64,000 bases of DNA from Heterostelium multicystogenum (GCA_003667245.1 RCNN01000032.1:62001-126000), one strand, 5' to 3'; shown: positions 47,242 through 60,968, numbered from the stretch's first letter. The notes: generated by a model not told the origin, from the sequence alone. Numbers and translations are program-made.

Positions 47242-48049
47242 GATTAGGTCTGTGTGTTGTGTGAGTGATGATGTTCCTACTAATTACAAATCTGTGTGAA
47301 ATGAACTGCTGTTGCTGCGATCAAAATCACTGTCTCTTATTTATATATGAAAAAAGTCTTTTTGACAACAATTAAATAAAATATATATAATACAATTATT
47401 ACAAGCTACTTTGGGAAAGCTGAACTAACTTTACTAAACTTGTTATTTATGATATGATGATAGGTGGGTGATCAACAACAAACAAAAATGTTAGCACTAT
47501 TAATCAGAAGTGGCTTTGAACTGATGTTTTTTTTAAAATGAAAAAATCTATTTTTTTTATTTTTCTTTTTTTTCCATTATTTTTTTATAAGGATTTTCAT
47601 TTAATCATTTTTTTAATGATATTGAAATCAATTTGAAAAAAAAACCCACCTATTACCCAATTCAATTTGTGTGAAATGATCATTGTTTTGTTTTATTGAA
47701 GTGGGTAGACCAAAAGCTTTTAAAAAAAAAAAAAACAAAAACAAACAATTATTTAAAATAAATTATAATTAAAATATAAATAAGATTCCTAATCTGTCCA
47801 ATGCATTTATTTGATCACCTTCTTGAGTACAAATCCATATTATGATTTTGGTAATTGAAGCCGATCAGCTATAAAGTTGAGAAACTTCCATAGGATTTAA
47901 ACGGTCGATCAGACCACAAAAGCTGAAAAGAAGAAACATTATTTGGCTTGACTATAGTAATAATGAAATACATTAGTTCAGATGAGAGTGATTTAACTTG
48001 TTTTCCATTTATTTTTAATTAAAAATCAAATCTAATATGTCAAGTTTAT
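47242..48049. other. Intergenic region between ABCG and ARPC2
   Basis: Long A/T runs (47520-47780). A coding-like patch at 47807-47940 is listed separately. Otherwise nothing is seen. Confidence 0.5.
47807..47940 (-). pseudogene. Small coding-like exon or remnant, family unknown
   Basis: On the minus strand, after an acceptor-like TTTTCAG at about 47931, the DNA reads FCGLIDRLNPMEV. With one slip it continues FLNFIADRLQLPKS, then a stop or slip, then YGFVLKKVIK and a stop at 47807-47809. A possible first exon (MENKLNHSHLN) lies near 48013. It could be a short spliced gene or a remnant. No family is recognised. Confidence 0.3.
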
Positions 48050-51000
48050 TTATCTCTTTTGCCATTTAATAAATTTAATGGTTATATATGAAAATATGTA
48101 GATACCAATAAGGTAGCCCAACATGATCAAAAGGTTTGTGTAACGGTCCTCCAAGTTGAATGAATAGGAGTTTTTAACGAATTTCTCACCATCTGTTATT
48201 GGACAGAAATATCTGGTTTGAGTTGCAGTCACATGAATTGGAACTGCTCCACGATTATCTGGACACTGGTAGTGTTTTCCGTCGAATTCATTGACCGATA
48301 CCGATTCAATAGGATACTTGAAAATACTGATATCGTTCATCCATCTCCATCCGGCGGGCATGTTGGATCTTGTAATCATGAATCCTGCAAATAGTGATGA
48401 GAGAGAGAAAGTCAATCCACATACTAAGCTTGCAACAATATCATTGGGTAGTACAAGTGAGCTAAGAAGTGCCAAAGCATCAAACTGAATGCTAGCGAAA
48501 AATAGTACAAATTCAAAGAAAAAGAATTTAGAGACTGGATTTAGGTCGAGTCCAACTAGGAAATAGAGAGGTGTACAATAGAGTATGGTAAATATGAACA
48601 AGAATGGGTAGCTTGAGATGAGGAATGTTAAGAAGTAGGTTGATTCTCGATAGAATCCAGATGCCCTCTCTCGATAGAATACAGCTCTTTCCTGGCAAAT
48701 AGTTGGTATGGAGCTAAACACTTGAGATTCCAAAGAACACTAGAGAGAAGAACATAAGAGATATTCTATTTCTTGCGTCTATGGATTCATCTTTCAATCT
48801 AAAGAAAAGTGTTCCGAGAACAAAAGAAACAATAATTGCTCGCAGCCAGTTCATCAAATTGTTTTCAGTACGACGAACTCTATTGGACCATGCTCGTTGT
48901 ATGAGTATTTTGAATTCATAGAACCAACAGTTCTTGCGGGTCACTTCATCCCTAAATCTCAAATTCAGAGGGTTGTCATCGACTTTTGAATGAATCACCT
49001 TATTCAATTCCTCTTGGCATTGTTGGTAATATATGGATTTCTTGTAGTATTGAATGGATTCATCAATGATCTCGCTTGGCATTTCAAGCAAAAAGTCAGC
49101 TGGATTTTGATGAGGTTTTATCACTCTACCTTGTTCAGCAAGATAGTTTAGCACTACTTCCGATTGATGTCCCAGTGGTCCAAAGTACATGGTTTGTCCG
49201 CGATTCAAAAGCAACAATTGATCAAATTGTTCGAAAATTGCAGCAGATGGTTGATGAATTGTACAGATGACTGTACGATTCATTTTCTTTGATATTTTCT
49301 TAATGATTGTCATTACATTATGGGCAGATCCAGAGTCAAGACCAGTGGTTGGTTCATCTATAAACAACATTTTGGGATTGCTTGCGAGCTCAATTCCAAT
49401 GCTCACTCTTTTTCTCTGTGATAACGAAATACCATTTCCAATGGTACCGATTTGGATATTTTCTATTTTCTTTAGATTCAAGACATCCAGAATTTGTTCA
49501 TATAATTCCATCACCTCATTACGGTTGAATTGATCTTTAGGAAGTCGACATTTGGCGCTGAATAGAATAGCTTCACCAACAGTCTGTGTAGGTGTAAGAA
49601 TATCTTGTTGTTCAATATATGAAGAGTATCTCAAAAAGTCCTTAGGTCTTTCTTTACCATCAAATAGTATCGTGCCAGATATATAACCAATTGATTTACG
49701 ACCTGCCAATACATCGAGTAATGTAGATTTTTCCTGCACCAGATGGACCCATAATTGCTAACATGCTTCCTGGCTTTGCATATGCATCAATGTTGTCCAA
49801 TAATTTCAACTTAATTTTTTGCTTGGTAGTTCGATCCACGTAATCCACTTCGTATGATAGATCCTTAAAGTGGATTTCATAGTTATTGTTATTTAGCAGA
49901 TTATTTTTGAGTCCAAAGTTTGTAATAGAGGTATTTGGCTTGTACTCCTGCATCTCTACGATGGGTATTGGTGAAGTCTTTTGATGTTTTGGTTTTTTTC
50001 GATTTGACTTCTTTGGATTTAACCTTTTGTTCTGGATGAAAGTATCTGAGACCTAGATAGGCCAAAATATTGAAGAATACACAAAAACCAATGCATATCA
50101 AAAAGACAAACCATCTTGAAGCTATCATGAGTGTTCATTCCATATGAATGTAGGAACTGTTCACCTTGAGTCTTGGCACAAGATTGCACTCCCCCATATC
50201 CACCGTCCTCAAAGCTTACATTGAGTAATGGATATCCAAGTGGAGGTACCATTTCAGTGGATTTACAAAAATATGCCTGGCCTGCAAATTCGTTGATAAT
50301 CATACCTTGGTATACATAGTTGTATGGGGATATATAATACAGCCAAATCCACCAACCTTTAATAGTGACCTTTGGTACCATGTATCCAGCAACCAACAAA
50401 AACAGACCCAAGATGATAGATGAACTGATCGAAGCAGTCTCATGGTTCGGTGAAAAACTGCTGATGAATTTCAATGCACCATTGTTAAATATATCTAATC
50501 TAAATAAAGTGAATAGAGGTAAAATAAGTATATTAAGTTTCAGAAGAGTTATACTAAAAATATTTACAGTATTAGGATTAAAATGGTGTAAAGATATCTA
50601 TCAACACTTGCTCGTAAATTACACATCCAGTAGATCAAGGTTACAGCTATAAATGTTTCCAAAATCGTTCCAGGTAATTCACATATAATTGTGCTCATTA
50701 GAAAAGGAAAAGTACTATAATACCGTTGCTATTTTAAAGATTGTTAATATTATGTAATTAGTTGATAATGATTCTTCAATAGTTACTTTTCTCTGAACAA
50801 GGAATAAAACTTTGTATGTGTAAAAGAGACAGAGGTTACCGAGTGAACCAACAATAATATAAGTCATGGTAAAATAGAGTAAACCAAACCTGGAGCTTCC
50901 TCCACCTTGATTATGGTCCATTCTAAAGTAAAGAGTTCCAAGAATTATACCAATAAAAAGACCTCGAATAATCCTGGTTAGAATGGCAGAGTAATTTCGA

Positions 51001-52462
51001 TATGTTAATTTAAATCCACGCTTGGTACATAGTTCTATTTGTTTAGTTAGTGGTAAAGTATAGGATTGTTGATTGGAATTATCAATTAAAGTTCCAACTG
51101 GTTCTTCAGAAACAATCCCATTGGTATTAGAATCCATTTTCTCACTAAGATTATGATATACTATTTTAAAAGTTTAGTATAAATTTTAAATCAGTGAACT
51201 AAGAATACATTACTTTTAGATTGCTTATATACATTGACAAAGTCTTCTGTTGTTACACATTTTGGAGGATGGATAAAAGAATATTTGAATGGATTGTCAA
51301 CGATCTCTTGAAAGAATTCTGATGGATTGAAGTGTTTGGGACAAATAAATCCAAGTTCCTCGAAGTAGTTGAGTGCCGAATTCATTGGACCAAAGTATAC
51401 TATGTGTCCTTGAGATAGAATAATTATATTATCAAATAAAGATGAAATTTCAACGCTAGGTTGCAAAAGTGTGACTAATGCTGGTGAGTAAGTATGAGTT
51501 ACCACTTTTCTAATGCTACCAATAACCTCGAGTGAAGTAGTGCTATCGAGCCCATTGGTTGGTTCATCTAATAGTAATAGGTTGCTACCCTTAATGATTG
51601 TAACTCCAATCGTAACACGTTTCTTTTGACCTCCACTGATTCCACGGACAAATTCGTTTCCAATAAATGTATCACGTTGTTCCCACAAGCCTAAAGTTTG
51701 AAGCATGTGATCAACTCGATATATTTTTTCTTGTTCTGTAATACCCTCACGAGCTTGGCAGTCCAATGCAAATTTGAAAGTTTCTTTGACAGTGAGATAA
51801 GGATTGTGAATGTTATCATCTTGAGGAACAAATCCTATATCACGGTGGTGATTCACTGGATTCATTGTATGTCCATTGAATAATAAGGTTCCACTTTGAC
51901 GATGAGGAGCAGTGTGACCTGCCAACAATTTAAGGAGAGTAGATTTTCCACTTCCTGGAGATCCCAATATCAAAGTCATTTCCTTTGGTCTAAGATAAAA
52001 AGAAATATCATCCAATAGTAATTTTTTCTTTTTCCTGTTTCTGGATTCTTAACAGCGTATGAAACATGATGGGCATAAACATACATTCCAGTTTTGTTTG
52101 GCATAGTCAAGTTTTTCAGATATACGATCTCGTTGGTGAATTGTTTTTTTCTCTCCAATGGTCTCTTCTTCTGGTATTGGAAAGTGTCGTTGTACTGTAA
52201 CGGGAAGATCTCCATCATCTCCATCATTTATATCAATATTCTCTAAAAATATATCATCATCTTTTTCCTGTGTTCTTTCATCAAGGCTGTTCCTCCTTCT
52301 GCTTGTACTAGGAGTGTTAATTTCCAGAGTAGGAGAATTTCCTAAAACTTCTCTATCTCTGAGGACAAGACCCTCATTGTTTGACTGGGACCTTCTTAGT
52401 TGTCCATTTCCAATTTGAGAAAATTCCTTCTTACTATTTAAAATATTATTATCTTTTTCCAT
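48050..52462 (-). CDS. Full-size ABCG (PDR-type) transporter
   Basis: The order is NBD1-TMD1-NBD2-TMD2. A polar N-terminus from 52462 precedes YVYAHHVSYAVKNPETGKRK. NBD1 has GSPGSGKSTLLKLLAG (Walker A), VRGISGGQKKRVTIG (signature) and LLLLDEPTNGLDS (Walker B). TMD1 covers about 51137-50020, with GTLYFRMDHNQGG and PKVTIKGWWIWLYYISPYNY. NBD2 has MGPSGAGK then STLLDVLAGRKS across a slip near 49725, the PDR-type signature GISLSQRKRVSIGIEL, and MLFIDEPTTGLDS. TMD2 includes RERASGFYRESTYFLTFLIS and ends ITIKFIKWQKR at 48050. D. discoideum has many such ABCG pumps; substrate unknown. Frame breaks near 52060, 51190, 50590, 50030 and 48725 are a mix of introns and slips. Confidence 0.93.
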
Positions 52463-52575
52463 AAATATAATTCTAAGAATTTCAACAAAATGATAATAAT
52501 ATTAAATGAAATATGAATAAAAATAATGTATTATTTCTATAAATAACAATTGATAATAATACTAATAATAATAGA

Positions 52576-52625
<50 letters not shown>

Positions 52626-53329
52626 TAATTTCTGAAACTGCTACCAAAGGTACAATTTATCACATAAAATAAAAACGATTGTAAATATCCAGTATGATAT
52701 CTACTAAGATATAATTAATTCATGGCTTGAATTAAATGTTGACAACTCAAAACTTGCTCAGTTTCTTTGTCTAAATGATATCTCTCGATAGATTACTTTC
52801 ATATCTACCCCCACTGAGTATTGTATACAACCCAACCACATCACGATTAGAGTTTAAAAATGTGGTGGTCAAAAATGTTAAATCTTCATCGCAAACAAAG
52901 TTATTTATTTATGTCATATATATGTGTGTGTGTTTGAATATATATATATATATATATATATTTATTTGTTTTAGGTGAGTTGAGAGGAACGAGTGAGGGG
53001 TAATTATATAAATGATATAACTTCGAACTTCCTTTGAAATAATATAATGAAATGTAGGTGCAAGCTGTCACACCCCCACATTTTGATACACACATATAAT
53101 TTCATTTTGACTTTAAAAATAAAAACATCAATTTTATTTTTAATAAATAACTATTATTATTATCATTTTTAAATTAATATTGCTATTAGTTATTGTACAA
53201 CTATAGTTCAATAATACAAGTAGTAGTAGTAGTAGTAATAAGGTAGTTAGTGATCTGAATTCGAGTTGTAACAGTATAATATTAGACAACGAAAACAGTT
53301 AGAAGAATATAACATTATAGATAATAGAT
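52463..53329. other. Divergent promoter region of ABCG and YIPF6-like genes
   Basis: AT-rich, with (AAT)n at 52577-52622 and (TA)n near 52938-52960. A slightly GC-richer patch at 52690-52900 has no readable gene. Confidence 0.5.
52577..52622. repeat. (AAT)n microsatellite
   Basis: About fifteen tandem AAT units between the ABCG start and the YIPF6-like gene. Confidence 0.95.
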
Positions 53330-54225
53330 ATGAATCAACAACAAATGGCGATGAATACACTGGACGAACCGGTATATAAAACTCTTGTATGTTATTGTTT
53401 TGTATTGCCTTATTCTTGTAGATGTATTCAACTATACCTACACTGCAGAGAATATGAAAATGATATACATTATGTTGATCAATCATTAATCATATCCAAT
53501 CTATATAATATAGCTAAGAGATGTAAAAACAGTAGGATACAAATTATATCATGTTATAATACCACGTGGAAATGCAGTATCTGTATTAAGAGATTGGGAT
53601 TTATGGGGACCCTTGCTTTTGTGTTTAGCAATGGCAATGTATGTCAAGCTTTGATGTTGATATTGATTTATATTACAGCTCACTGATAAACTACTTATTT
53701 TTAATGCAAACAGTATGTTAAGTACATCAGCACCAGATGATCAAAGAGCATTGGTATTTGCATTGGTTTTCGTTCTAGTTTGGGTTGGTGCAGGTATAGT
53801 TACAATCAACGCACAGCTTTTAGGTGGAAACTTGTAGGTTTTAGTAATTGATACGATATGATAGGATTCTTTAGGTTATTAATCATACACAACATTATAT
53901 AGATCATTGTTTCAAAGTGTTTGTGTTTTAGGATATTGTGTATTCCCCCTGACGATTGCCACTTTTGTCATTTGGCTTCCAACACAAATCCTAGGTCGTT
54001 TACATATTGCAATCAAATTACCAATAGTACTGATTTGTCTTGCTTGGTCAACCTTTGGTAACTATCAAATATTGTCGATACAATCTAGATTAAATTAACC
54101 AATTCAATCCTTAGCATCCTATGGATTTTTTGGCATCATCTGTTCCAGCACCAAGAAAGGTATTGGCCACTTACCCAGTCGGTCTATTTTATTTATTCAT
54201 TGGATGGATGGTTGTTGTACAATAA
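53330..54225 (+). CDS. yipf6: YIPF6-like Yip1-domain Golgi membrane protein
   Basis: Five short exons: 53330-53386 (MNQQQMAMNTLDEPVYKTL), 53514-53638 (LRDVKTVGYKLYHVIIPRGN, then RDWDLWGPLLLCLAM), about 53716-53834 (LVWVGAGIVTINAQLLGGN), about 53904-54056 (SLFQSVCVLGYCVFPLTIA) and 54114-54225 (FLASSVPAPRKVLATYPVGL, ending WMVVVQ). The TLDEP start, RDWDLWGP, LLGGN and SVCVLGYC motifs match YIPF6, and five hydrophobic segments are visible. Yip1-family proteins bind Rab GTPases and act in ER-Golgi traffic. One extra T in the run 54126-54131 shifts the last exon. It is probably a partner in the same pathway as RIC1, but there is no positional link. Confidence 0.9.
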
Positions 54226-54458
54226 TTTAATAATAGAATAATTACAAATCGAATCTGGAAATACACCAAGACCCATACATATTTAAATTATAATAACTAT
54301 CTATATTATGATAATCATATCACTTTATCATAGACACCAATACACAACAATAGATTCAGAATAATAATAATATAATACATTAGTAAATAATTAATTGTAG
54401 ATAAATCATCATTTTTAAAACAATACAAATGAACAACAAGACAAGATTCTTATATTTA

Positions 54459-56598
54459 TTAAATATGATTGAAGTTGTTATTTATCTTATTTCTTCTTTC
54501 AACTTCATCTTTGGAATAGAATATCTCATTCTTTTTGCGTAGTATTTCTTGCTCTTCTCTTTCCGCATATGCCGACTTGAATGAAGTTGGCTTAAATTCG
54601 ATGTAGTTATTTGTCGAGGAAGTTGGGGTTGTCTCTCTTTTGTTCTTTTGGGTGCTGTTATTTGTAGTTGATTTTTTTGGATATATAACTTGGTCGATCT
54701 TCAATAGTAAACAAATGGTTTCAATTGAATATTTAAATATAAGCTTCTTGGACCGATAGATATCGTATATACCATGATCTTTTGCTACTATGAATTGATT
54801 TTCTAGATCGTCTCCCTGCAGCTCTAACAGATTCAAACCTTTGCCAGCCAAATCTTCATTGTTGGTATGGTAATAGTGCAGAACATCTACAAATGATATC
54901 GAAGAATTCGCTAGCAGAGTATTTGCAATTGATTCCAAAGAATGTGAAAATATTTCATATGCTGCATGGTCGTTGATATCTTTTTGTTGATGAGAATTCT
55001 GCTTAAGCTGTCGAGCTATATCCAACTCAATGGTAGCTGCACCAGGTAATACATAGAGATCCTCAAAACAGCACTTCCCAACACCCATGCCACTAATAAA
55101 CGAACCAACTCTGTGCTTCACGTTGTAAAGAGATGACGACAACTACAATAGCTGTTGCCATTTGTGGCTGTTGTTGATCTACCTGTGACAACTTCAATTC
55201 TACCATTTGATTAACTTTCATCTGACCATATCCACTAGAAAGTGTACTATTGTCTTGAAATTCAGATATACCAATCGACTTAAAATATCCAATGTATCTA
55301 TTTTTATAGATATCTGACGAATTTGATTGTAATATTGATGACAGGGATGAAATGGAGTTGATCATTTGTATATTTAAGCACTGGCAGGCTACTGATATTG
55401 TTTGTTTGTTTAAGTTGCAAAACACTATCAATCCAAAGTCGTTTAAAAGGATATTCATTGATTCGTCATCGATATCGGAGGTTGAGAGAATGATATTTAC
55501 ATCCAAGCTCTTCAAAATGTTAAGTTTGTTCATTATTATTTGCTTTTCTCTCTCGAGCATTGAGTTCAGTTTGATTTGATGAGCTAAATGATAACTTTGT
55601 TGAGTCTCCTTTATCTTGTGAACCTTGTTGTTGCGACTGTTTCTTCTTCTTGGTGAGTTCTAATGGTTCATTGATTATAACAACTGATATCTTTCCATGT
55701 TTCTCATTAGATTGATGTATAGTTTCGATATTCTTCAAACAAATGGTATTCTATAAATTTGGAGAACAATCATTAGTTATTACTGTCCAACTGATTGTTT
55801 AATAGAAAACTTACATTTGTTTCCAATAGGAATGTATTAAGTAAGAATGTTGATTTAACAGTATTAGAAATCAGAGGTAGAATAATGATTTGGTCATTGA
55901 AATGAGATACGTCTGTCTTTGAGTTGTTGAACTGTTTGTTTGTTGTACATCTCCATCATAAGTCGAGTCGCAAGATCGGCAATCTCTTTTGATTGCTCTA
56001 CATCTTTTAGCTTGGTTCTAATTGATGAATATATTGTGTCGTTTCAGTATCTTTGGATTGATATCTATTAGAAGTGTAGCGATTTGTTGTGGGTTTGAAG
56101 ATGTTAGCACATCTGTCAGCTTTTTCTCATCAACCAATACACTGATTTTGTATTGTTTCTAGCATAGTGTCAAGTGTTTTCAATAGTCTTTGCATAGAAT
56201 AGACAATCGATATTGGATGAAGTCCTTTGTTCCTAATTGTAGAGTGCGACTGTGAGAATAGTTGCTCCAGAAGGATTACAAGTTGTGTTTGTACCGTCGT
56301 GAGCTATATACTCCAGAGTATTTACCACTCTTTTTACCATATCGGTGATAGGATGCTCTAGTTTAATATACTGTTTAGAATTCTTCATTAGTAACGTTAA
56401 TTAATAGAATTGTATAATAATCGATTAAACCTTTAATATTTCAGAGGTTTTATTTGTTACAATGACCATAGATGAATCGCTGAGTACCATTTGATACACA
56501 CCAAATGGCCCTAAACATGATTTTATATATGTATGCAGCGTCAAGAGCGCAGTCTCAACGACATTATCTTGTTGGATGTCAATTAATATCCCGTCCAT
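54459..56598 (-). CDS. Divergent TCP-1/CCT-like chaperonin (MKKS/BBS-type?)
   Basis: The N-terminus from 56598 (MDGILIDIQQDNVVETALLT) includes SCLGPFGVYQMVL, equal to the CCT motif LGPxGxxKM. Then comes EHPITDMVKRVVN and HDGTNTTCNLLEQLF, where the canonical GDGT Gly is replaced by His. The apical domain shows GKISVVIINEPLEL and YKNRYIGYFKSIGISEF. The C-terminal equatorial part has LPGAATIELDIARQLKQ in place of canonical PGGGAxE, then ELQGDDLENQF and LLLKIDQVIYPKK. Loss of the GGG and altered catalytic motifs suggest weak or absent ATPase, as in MKKS/BBS6-type proteins. A diverged CCT8 paralog is the alternative. Introns lie near 56384-56430 and 55752-55813, with slips near 56280, 56160, 55915, 55545 and 55120. 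Confidence 0.72.
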
Positions 56599-56806
56599 CT
56601 GAGAGGGATAAACATTTCAGGTATTTTCTATTCCATTTTGAAGTTATATATTTTATTTCCCAAATGTTTATATTATGTATAGAATAGGAAATTTTATAGA
56701 AACTTGAAAATAATTTCTTCACTTAAATAAAACAGGTAAATTTTATACAATATTATTGTGTTAATTTTTTAAATATAGAATGCCAATATTCAAAAAAACA
56801 TCAAAA

Positions 56807-56878
56807 TGCTCTGTCATATAAGGGTTAGTATCCTGGACTTTGAATCCAGTCATCTGAGTTCGAATCTCAGCAGAGCAA
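56807..56878 (+). tRNA. tRNA-Gln (anticodon UUG)
   Basis: A full cloverleaf can be drawn. The acceptor stem is TGCTCTG (56807-56813) with CAGAGCA (56871-56877), discriminator A. The D stem is ATAT/GTAT, the anticodon stem CTGGA/TCCAG with loop CTTTGAA (anticodon TTG), and the T stem CTGAG/CTCAG with loop TTCGAAT. No intron. It reads CAA, the favoured Gln codon in the poly-Gln tracts of this genome. Confidence 0.95.
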
Positions 56879-57697
56879 AAATTGTTTAAATTGAAACATT
56901 ACGCATGCGGTAAAAATATGTTTTATTTCCTAAACCACAATTGATTTCTGGCAATCACGACTGTCCCTTTGTGTCGTGAATATATATATAGAACACTGTG
57001 AGGTTCTGACCCTCACCATTTATTATTTAATTAATAAATTATGATCACCTGGATGATTAAAAAAAAAAAAAAAAAACAATTGTAATCGACAATAAGATGT
57101 TTTGGGTGATTTGATAAGGGGTGAGAATCTGTTCTTTAACCTTTCATTTGTATCACCTTTTTAAAACCTCAACTTATCCACTCTTCTTTCAAAACTTTTC
57201 CATCTCTTATCCAGAATGGGTTTGCTCCAGGAAGGATCATACAGATAACACTATTCTCCTCATTGAATTCATTTTAGTGACTTTTTTTTTTTGCTCATCA
57301 ACTTGACGTCGACATTGAGCATAGAGCAAAATAATAATTGGTGGTTCCTCAAAAAAAATGATATAACAACCGGTCTATGGTTGTAAATTGTAAAAGAATG
57401 TAGGATTCTAAAATATAAAACTGTTGTAATGTACAAGTTAATTATTGTCAATAGTTTTACTTTTAATATCTAGAGTTTTGCTGGGACAGTATTTTCAGAT
57501 GAGTTCCAGTTGCCTTTCCTCAAAAGTAATGTAGCTTAAATTTTGTATTATTATTGTAATAAAGAATCTTTTTTTTTTCTAATCAAATAATTTAAAGTAA
57601 TATAATTTATACAAATAAAACCAACTGGATTAAATCGACGGTTGATTTTTTATCATAAAGTTTATTATAATTTACAACATAATTATTATTAAATTGT
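56879..57697. other. Intergenic region downstream of the tRNA
   Basis: Contains a small GC-richer patch (56905-57010) with a GTGAGG-TTCTGA-CCCTCAC hairpin near 57000-57017, and A/T runs. Frames at 57121-57306 and 57269-57451 are not convincing. It includes the 3' flank of actin. Confidence 0.45.
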
Positions 57698-58846
<1,149 letters not shown>

Positions 58847-58896
58847 TTAGATTTGTAGTTGTTTAAATTACTGAATGGAAAAGATCTTAGTTCAGA

Positions 58897-58905
58897 CTAT
58901 TTATA
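58897..58905 (-). promoter_or_regulatory. TATA box of actin
   Basis: The minus strand reads TATAAATAG about 70 bases upstream of the actin ATG, followed by a T/A-rich start region, as in dictyostelid promoters. Confidence 0.6.
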
Positions 58906-60610
58906 TTTTCTGATTTGATCAAAATGATTTTTAATTATTTTGGGTGAAAATCAACCCAAAAATGGGTTTCAATTTTTTAGTGGCATTTTCAATTAAAATG
59001 ACACATATTTCAATCGAATTTTGGGTTATCATTTTTATCACTCTCTTCTGGGTTACAATATTTATCATAAAGAATTAAAATGATCAGGCAAAGGATGAAA
59101 AACTATCAAATTTGGATTCATATTTGGATTGAACCATGGTTTTTACATTCAGAGGTTTTGAACAGTTATAGTAAACTATAGATCTAAAATGAGGGAATCA
59201 ATTTATTTATTTTTGTTAATGAAACAATTATTGAAATTAACATGAAATAAAAATTGATCACCAAACTATCAAAAACAAAATAATAAAAATAATTTGTATA
59301 TCTGACTTGTTAATAATAAATAAATATCTAAAAAACAATAGATATTAAGCATAGATAAAGAGGTTGTTGTAATATTAGTTAGATTCAAAATCAATTATGG
59401 AATTCAATGAAACAATTAATATATTCGACCAACAATCAAGATTTTACTAATAATTAGGCAAAAGTAGAAATACAATTCCAATAACAATGACTTCCATATG
59501 ACATAATACTACTGGAACGAAATTAAATACGTGAAATGCATCATAATTATACACACACGAATTGTTTTTGTGCTCAACACTCAGATTTAGTTTAAATATA
59601 TTCATTTTATCTAAATTATAATAATGTTGTGTGTTAGATATACAAACAAACAGACAGATAAAAAGATGGACAGATAGTGTGTGGTGTATTTGCTGATGTA
59701 TGTGTGTTGTTTAGATAATACCAAGCATTATATATGATGAGATACTAGATAGAATTTTAAATTAACGGGTGTTTGTTTGATTGTGTTTGATTGATTGATT
59801 CTGGTTGGACAATTTTAATTAAAATTAGATTAGTCAAATTGAGTATATTATTAATGTTATTTGGAATGACAAGTGATTTATACAATCTGTTGGACTGTCG
59901 TTGGTTGTTGTTGTTGTCTGATGGTAAAATTAATTAATGGATAAATCTATAACTCACTTGGGTATTTTGATTTGCAGAGCAATGCTTACATCAATCAGAT
60001 TACATAAATGGGAAAATATTGGAATAATATCATGTAATTGAATGAAAATCAGATGCAACCTATTCATATGGTATGGAAGGAGAGTAGGTGTACGAACAAT
60101 TTAGAAAAGATGGACAAATGGATAGGGACTACTGAAGTATTTCGTAATGAATTAAAAAGGAAAGATTAATATTATAATGATGGATCGATGGATGACCGAT
60201 TGGAAAACTTTGTATTCCAAAATTAAAGTCAATGGCTGGCTGACTTGCTTCTGATGGATAGGGTCGTTTGATCTATTTATAAATAACTTTTAGTAATATA
60301 CTATTTCTTATTGTTATCAGGAATTTGGAATCATCATTAAAAGAGAATAATGACTAAATAATATTATTAGTGATTGATAAATATGAGATCGTATAAAATA
60401 CAATACCAATGATGTTGCATTGATAGACAGAAAACAATACATGTGATAAAATGTAGAGGATGGAAAATAATTATGTCCTAAAATGATATTCGTTGAATTT
60501 AATTAATAATCCACTGAGCATCTATCTCCACATGTTCAGATTATTAGAATCTAATTCAATATTTATTTGTAGAGATCCTAAAGACGGGTGCAAGTAATGA
60601 AAAAAGAAAC

Positions 60611-60618
60611 TATAAATA
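60611..60618 (+). promoter_or_regulatory. TATA box of the 63-residue gene
   Basis: TATAAATA lies about 90 bases upstream of the ATG at 60704 on the same strand. Confidence 0.5.
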
Positions 60619-60703
60619 CCAATTCTATTTGGCATTTCTAATCATCAAACAATCAAATATTAATCTTATAATATTACATTAAATTACTACTAAGCTTTCT
60701 AAA

Positions 60704-60968
60704 ATGTTGTACAGTAAGTCTCAAACAAAAATAATGCTTAATATAAATCAATAGATTAACTAATGGAACTCAAATATTTTAATTAGAATCAATTTCCAAC
60801 TTGTTCTCATCTGCCTCATCAAACGTCACTGCTTCAGTCTCAAGCCAAACTGGTTTCGGTATGACCCAATCTGGTAACCACACTACTGGACTCGTCAAGG
60901 CTACTGTCACTGGTACCGACGTATTGAATGGAGCTGTCACTGCTGACACCATCAGAGCCAACCTCTAA
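60704..60968 (+). CDS. Small spliced Ser/Thr/Gly-rich protein, 63 residues
   Basis: Exon 1 is only ten bases (60704-60713, M-L-Y plus one base) before GTAAGTC. Exon 2 (60787-60968) begins after TTTTAATTAG and reads KSISNLFSSASSNVTASVSS, then QTGFGMTQSGNHTTGL, ending ADTIRANL. The exon-2 codons are strongly biased to GTC, ACT, GGT and AAC, as in highly expressed genes, which supports a real gene despite its size. A tiny first exon with Ser-Ile-Ser after it is the layout of the dictyostelid hssA-like small proteins, but the rest differs, so family membership is uncertain. Function is unknown. Confidence 0.72.

Noticed and set aside
49696..49739. Apparent end of one ABC protein and start of another
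   Set aside because: Walker A (GPSGAGK / STLLDVLAG) continues exactly across the break, so it is one gene with a slip.
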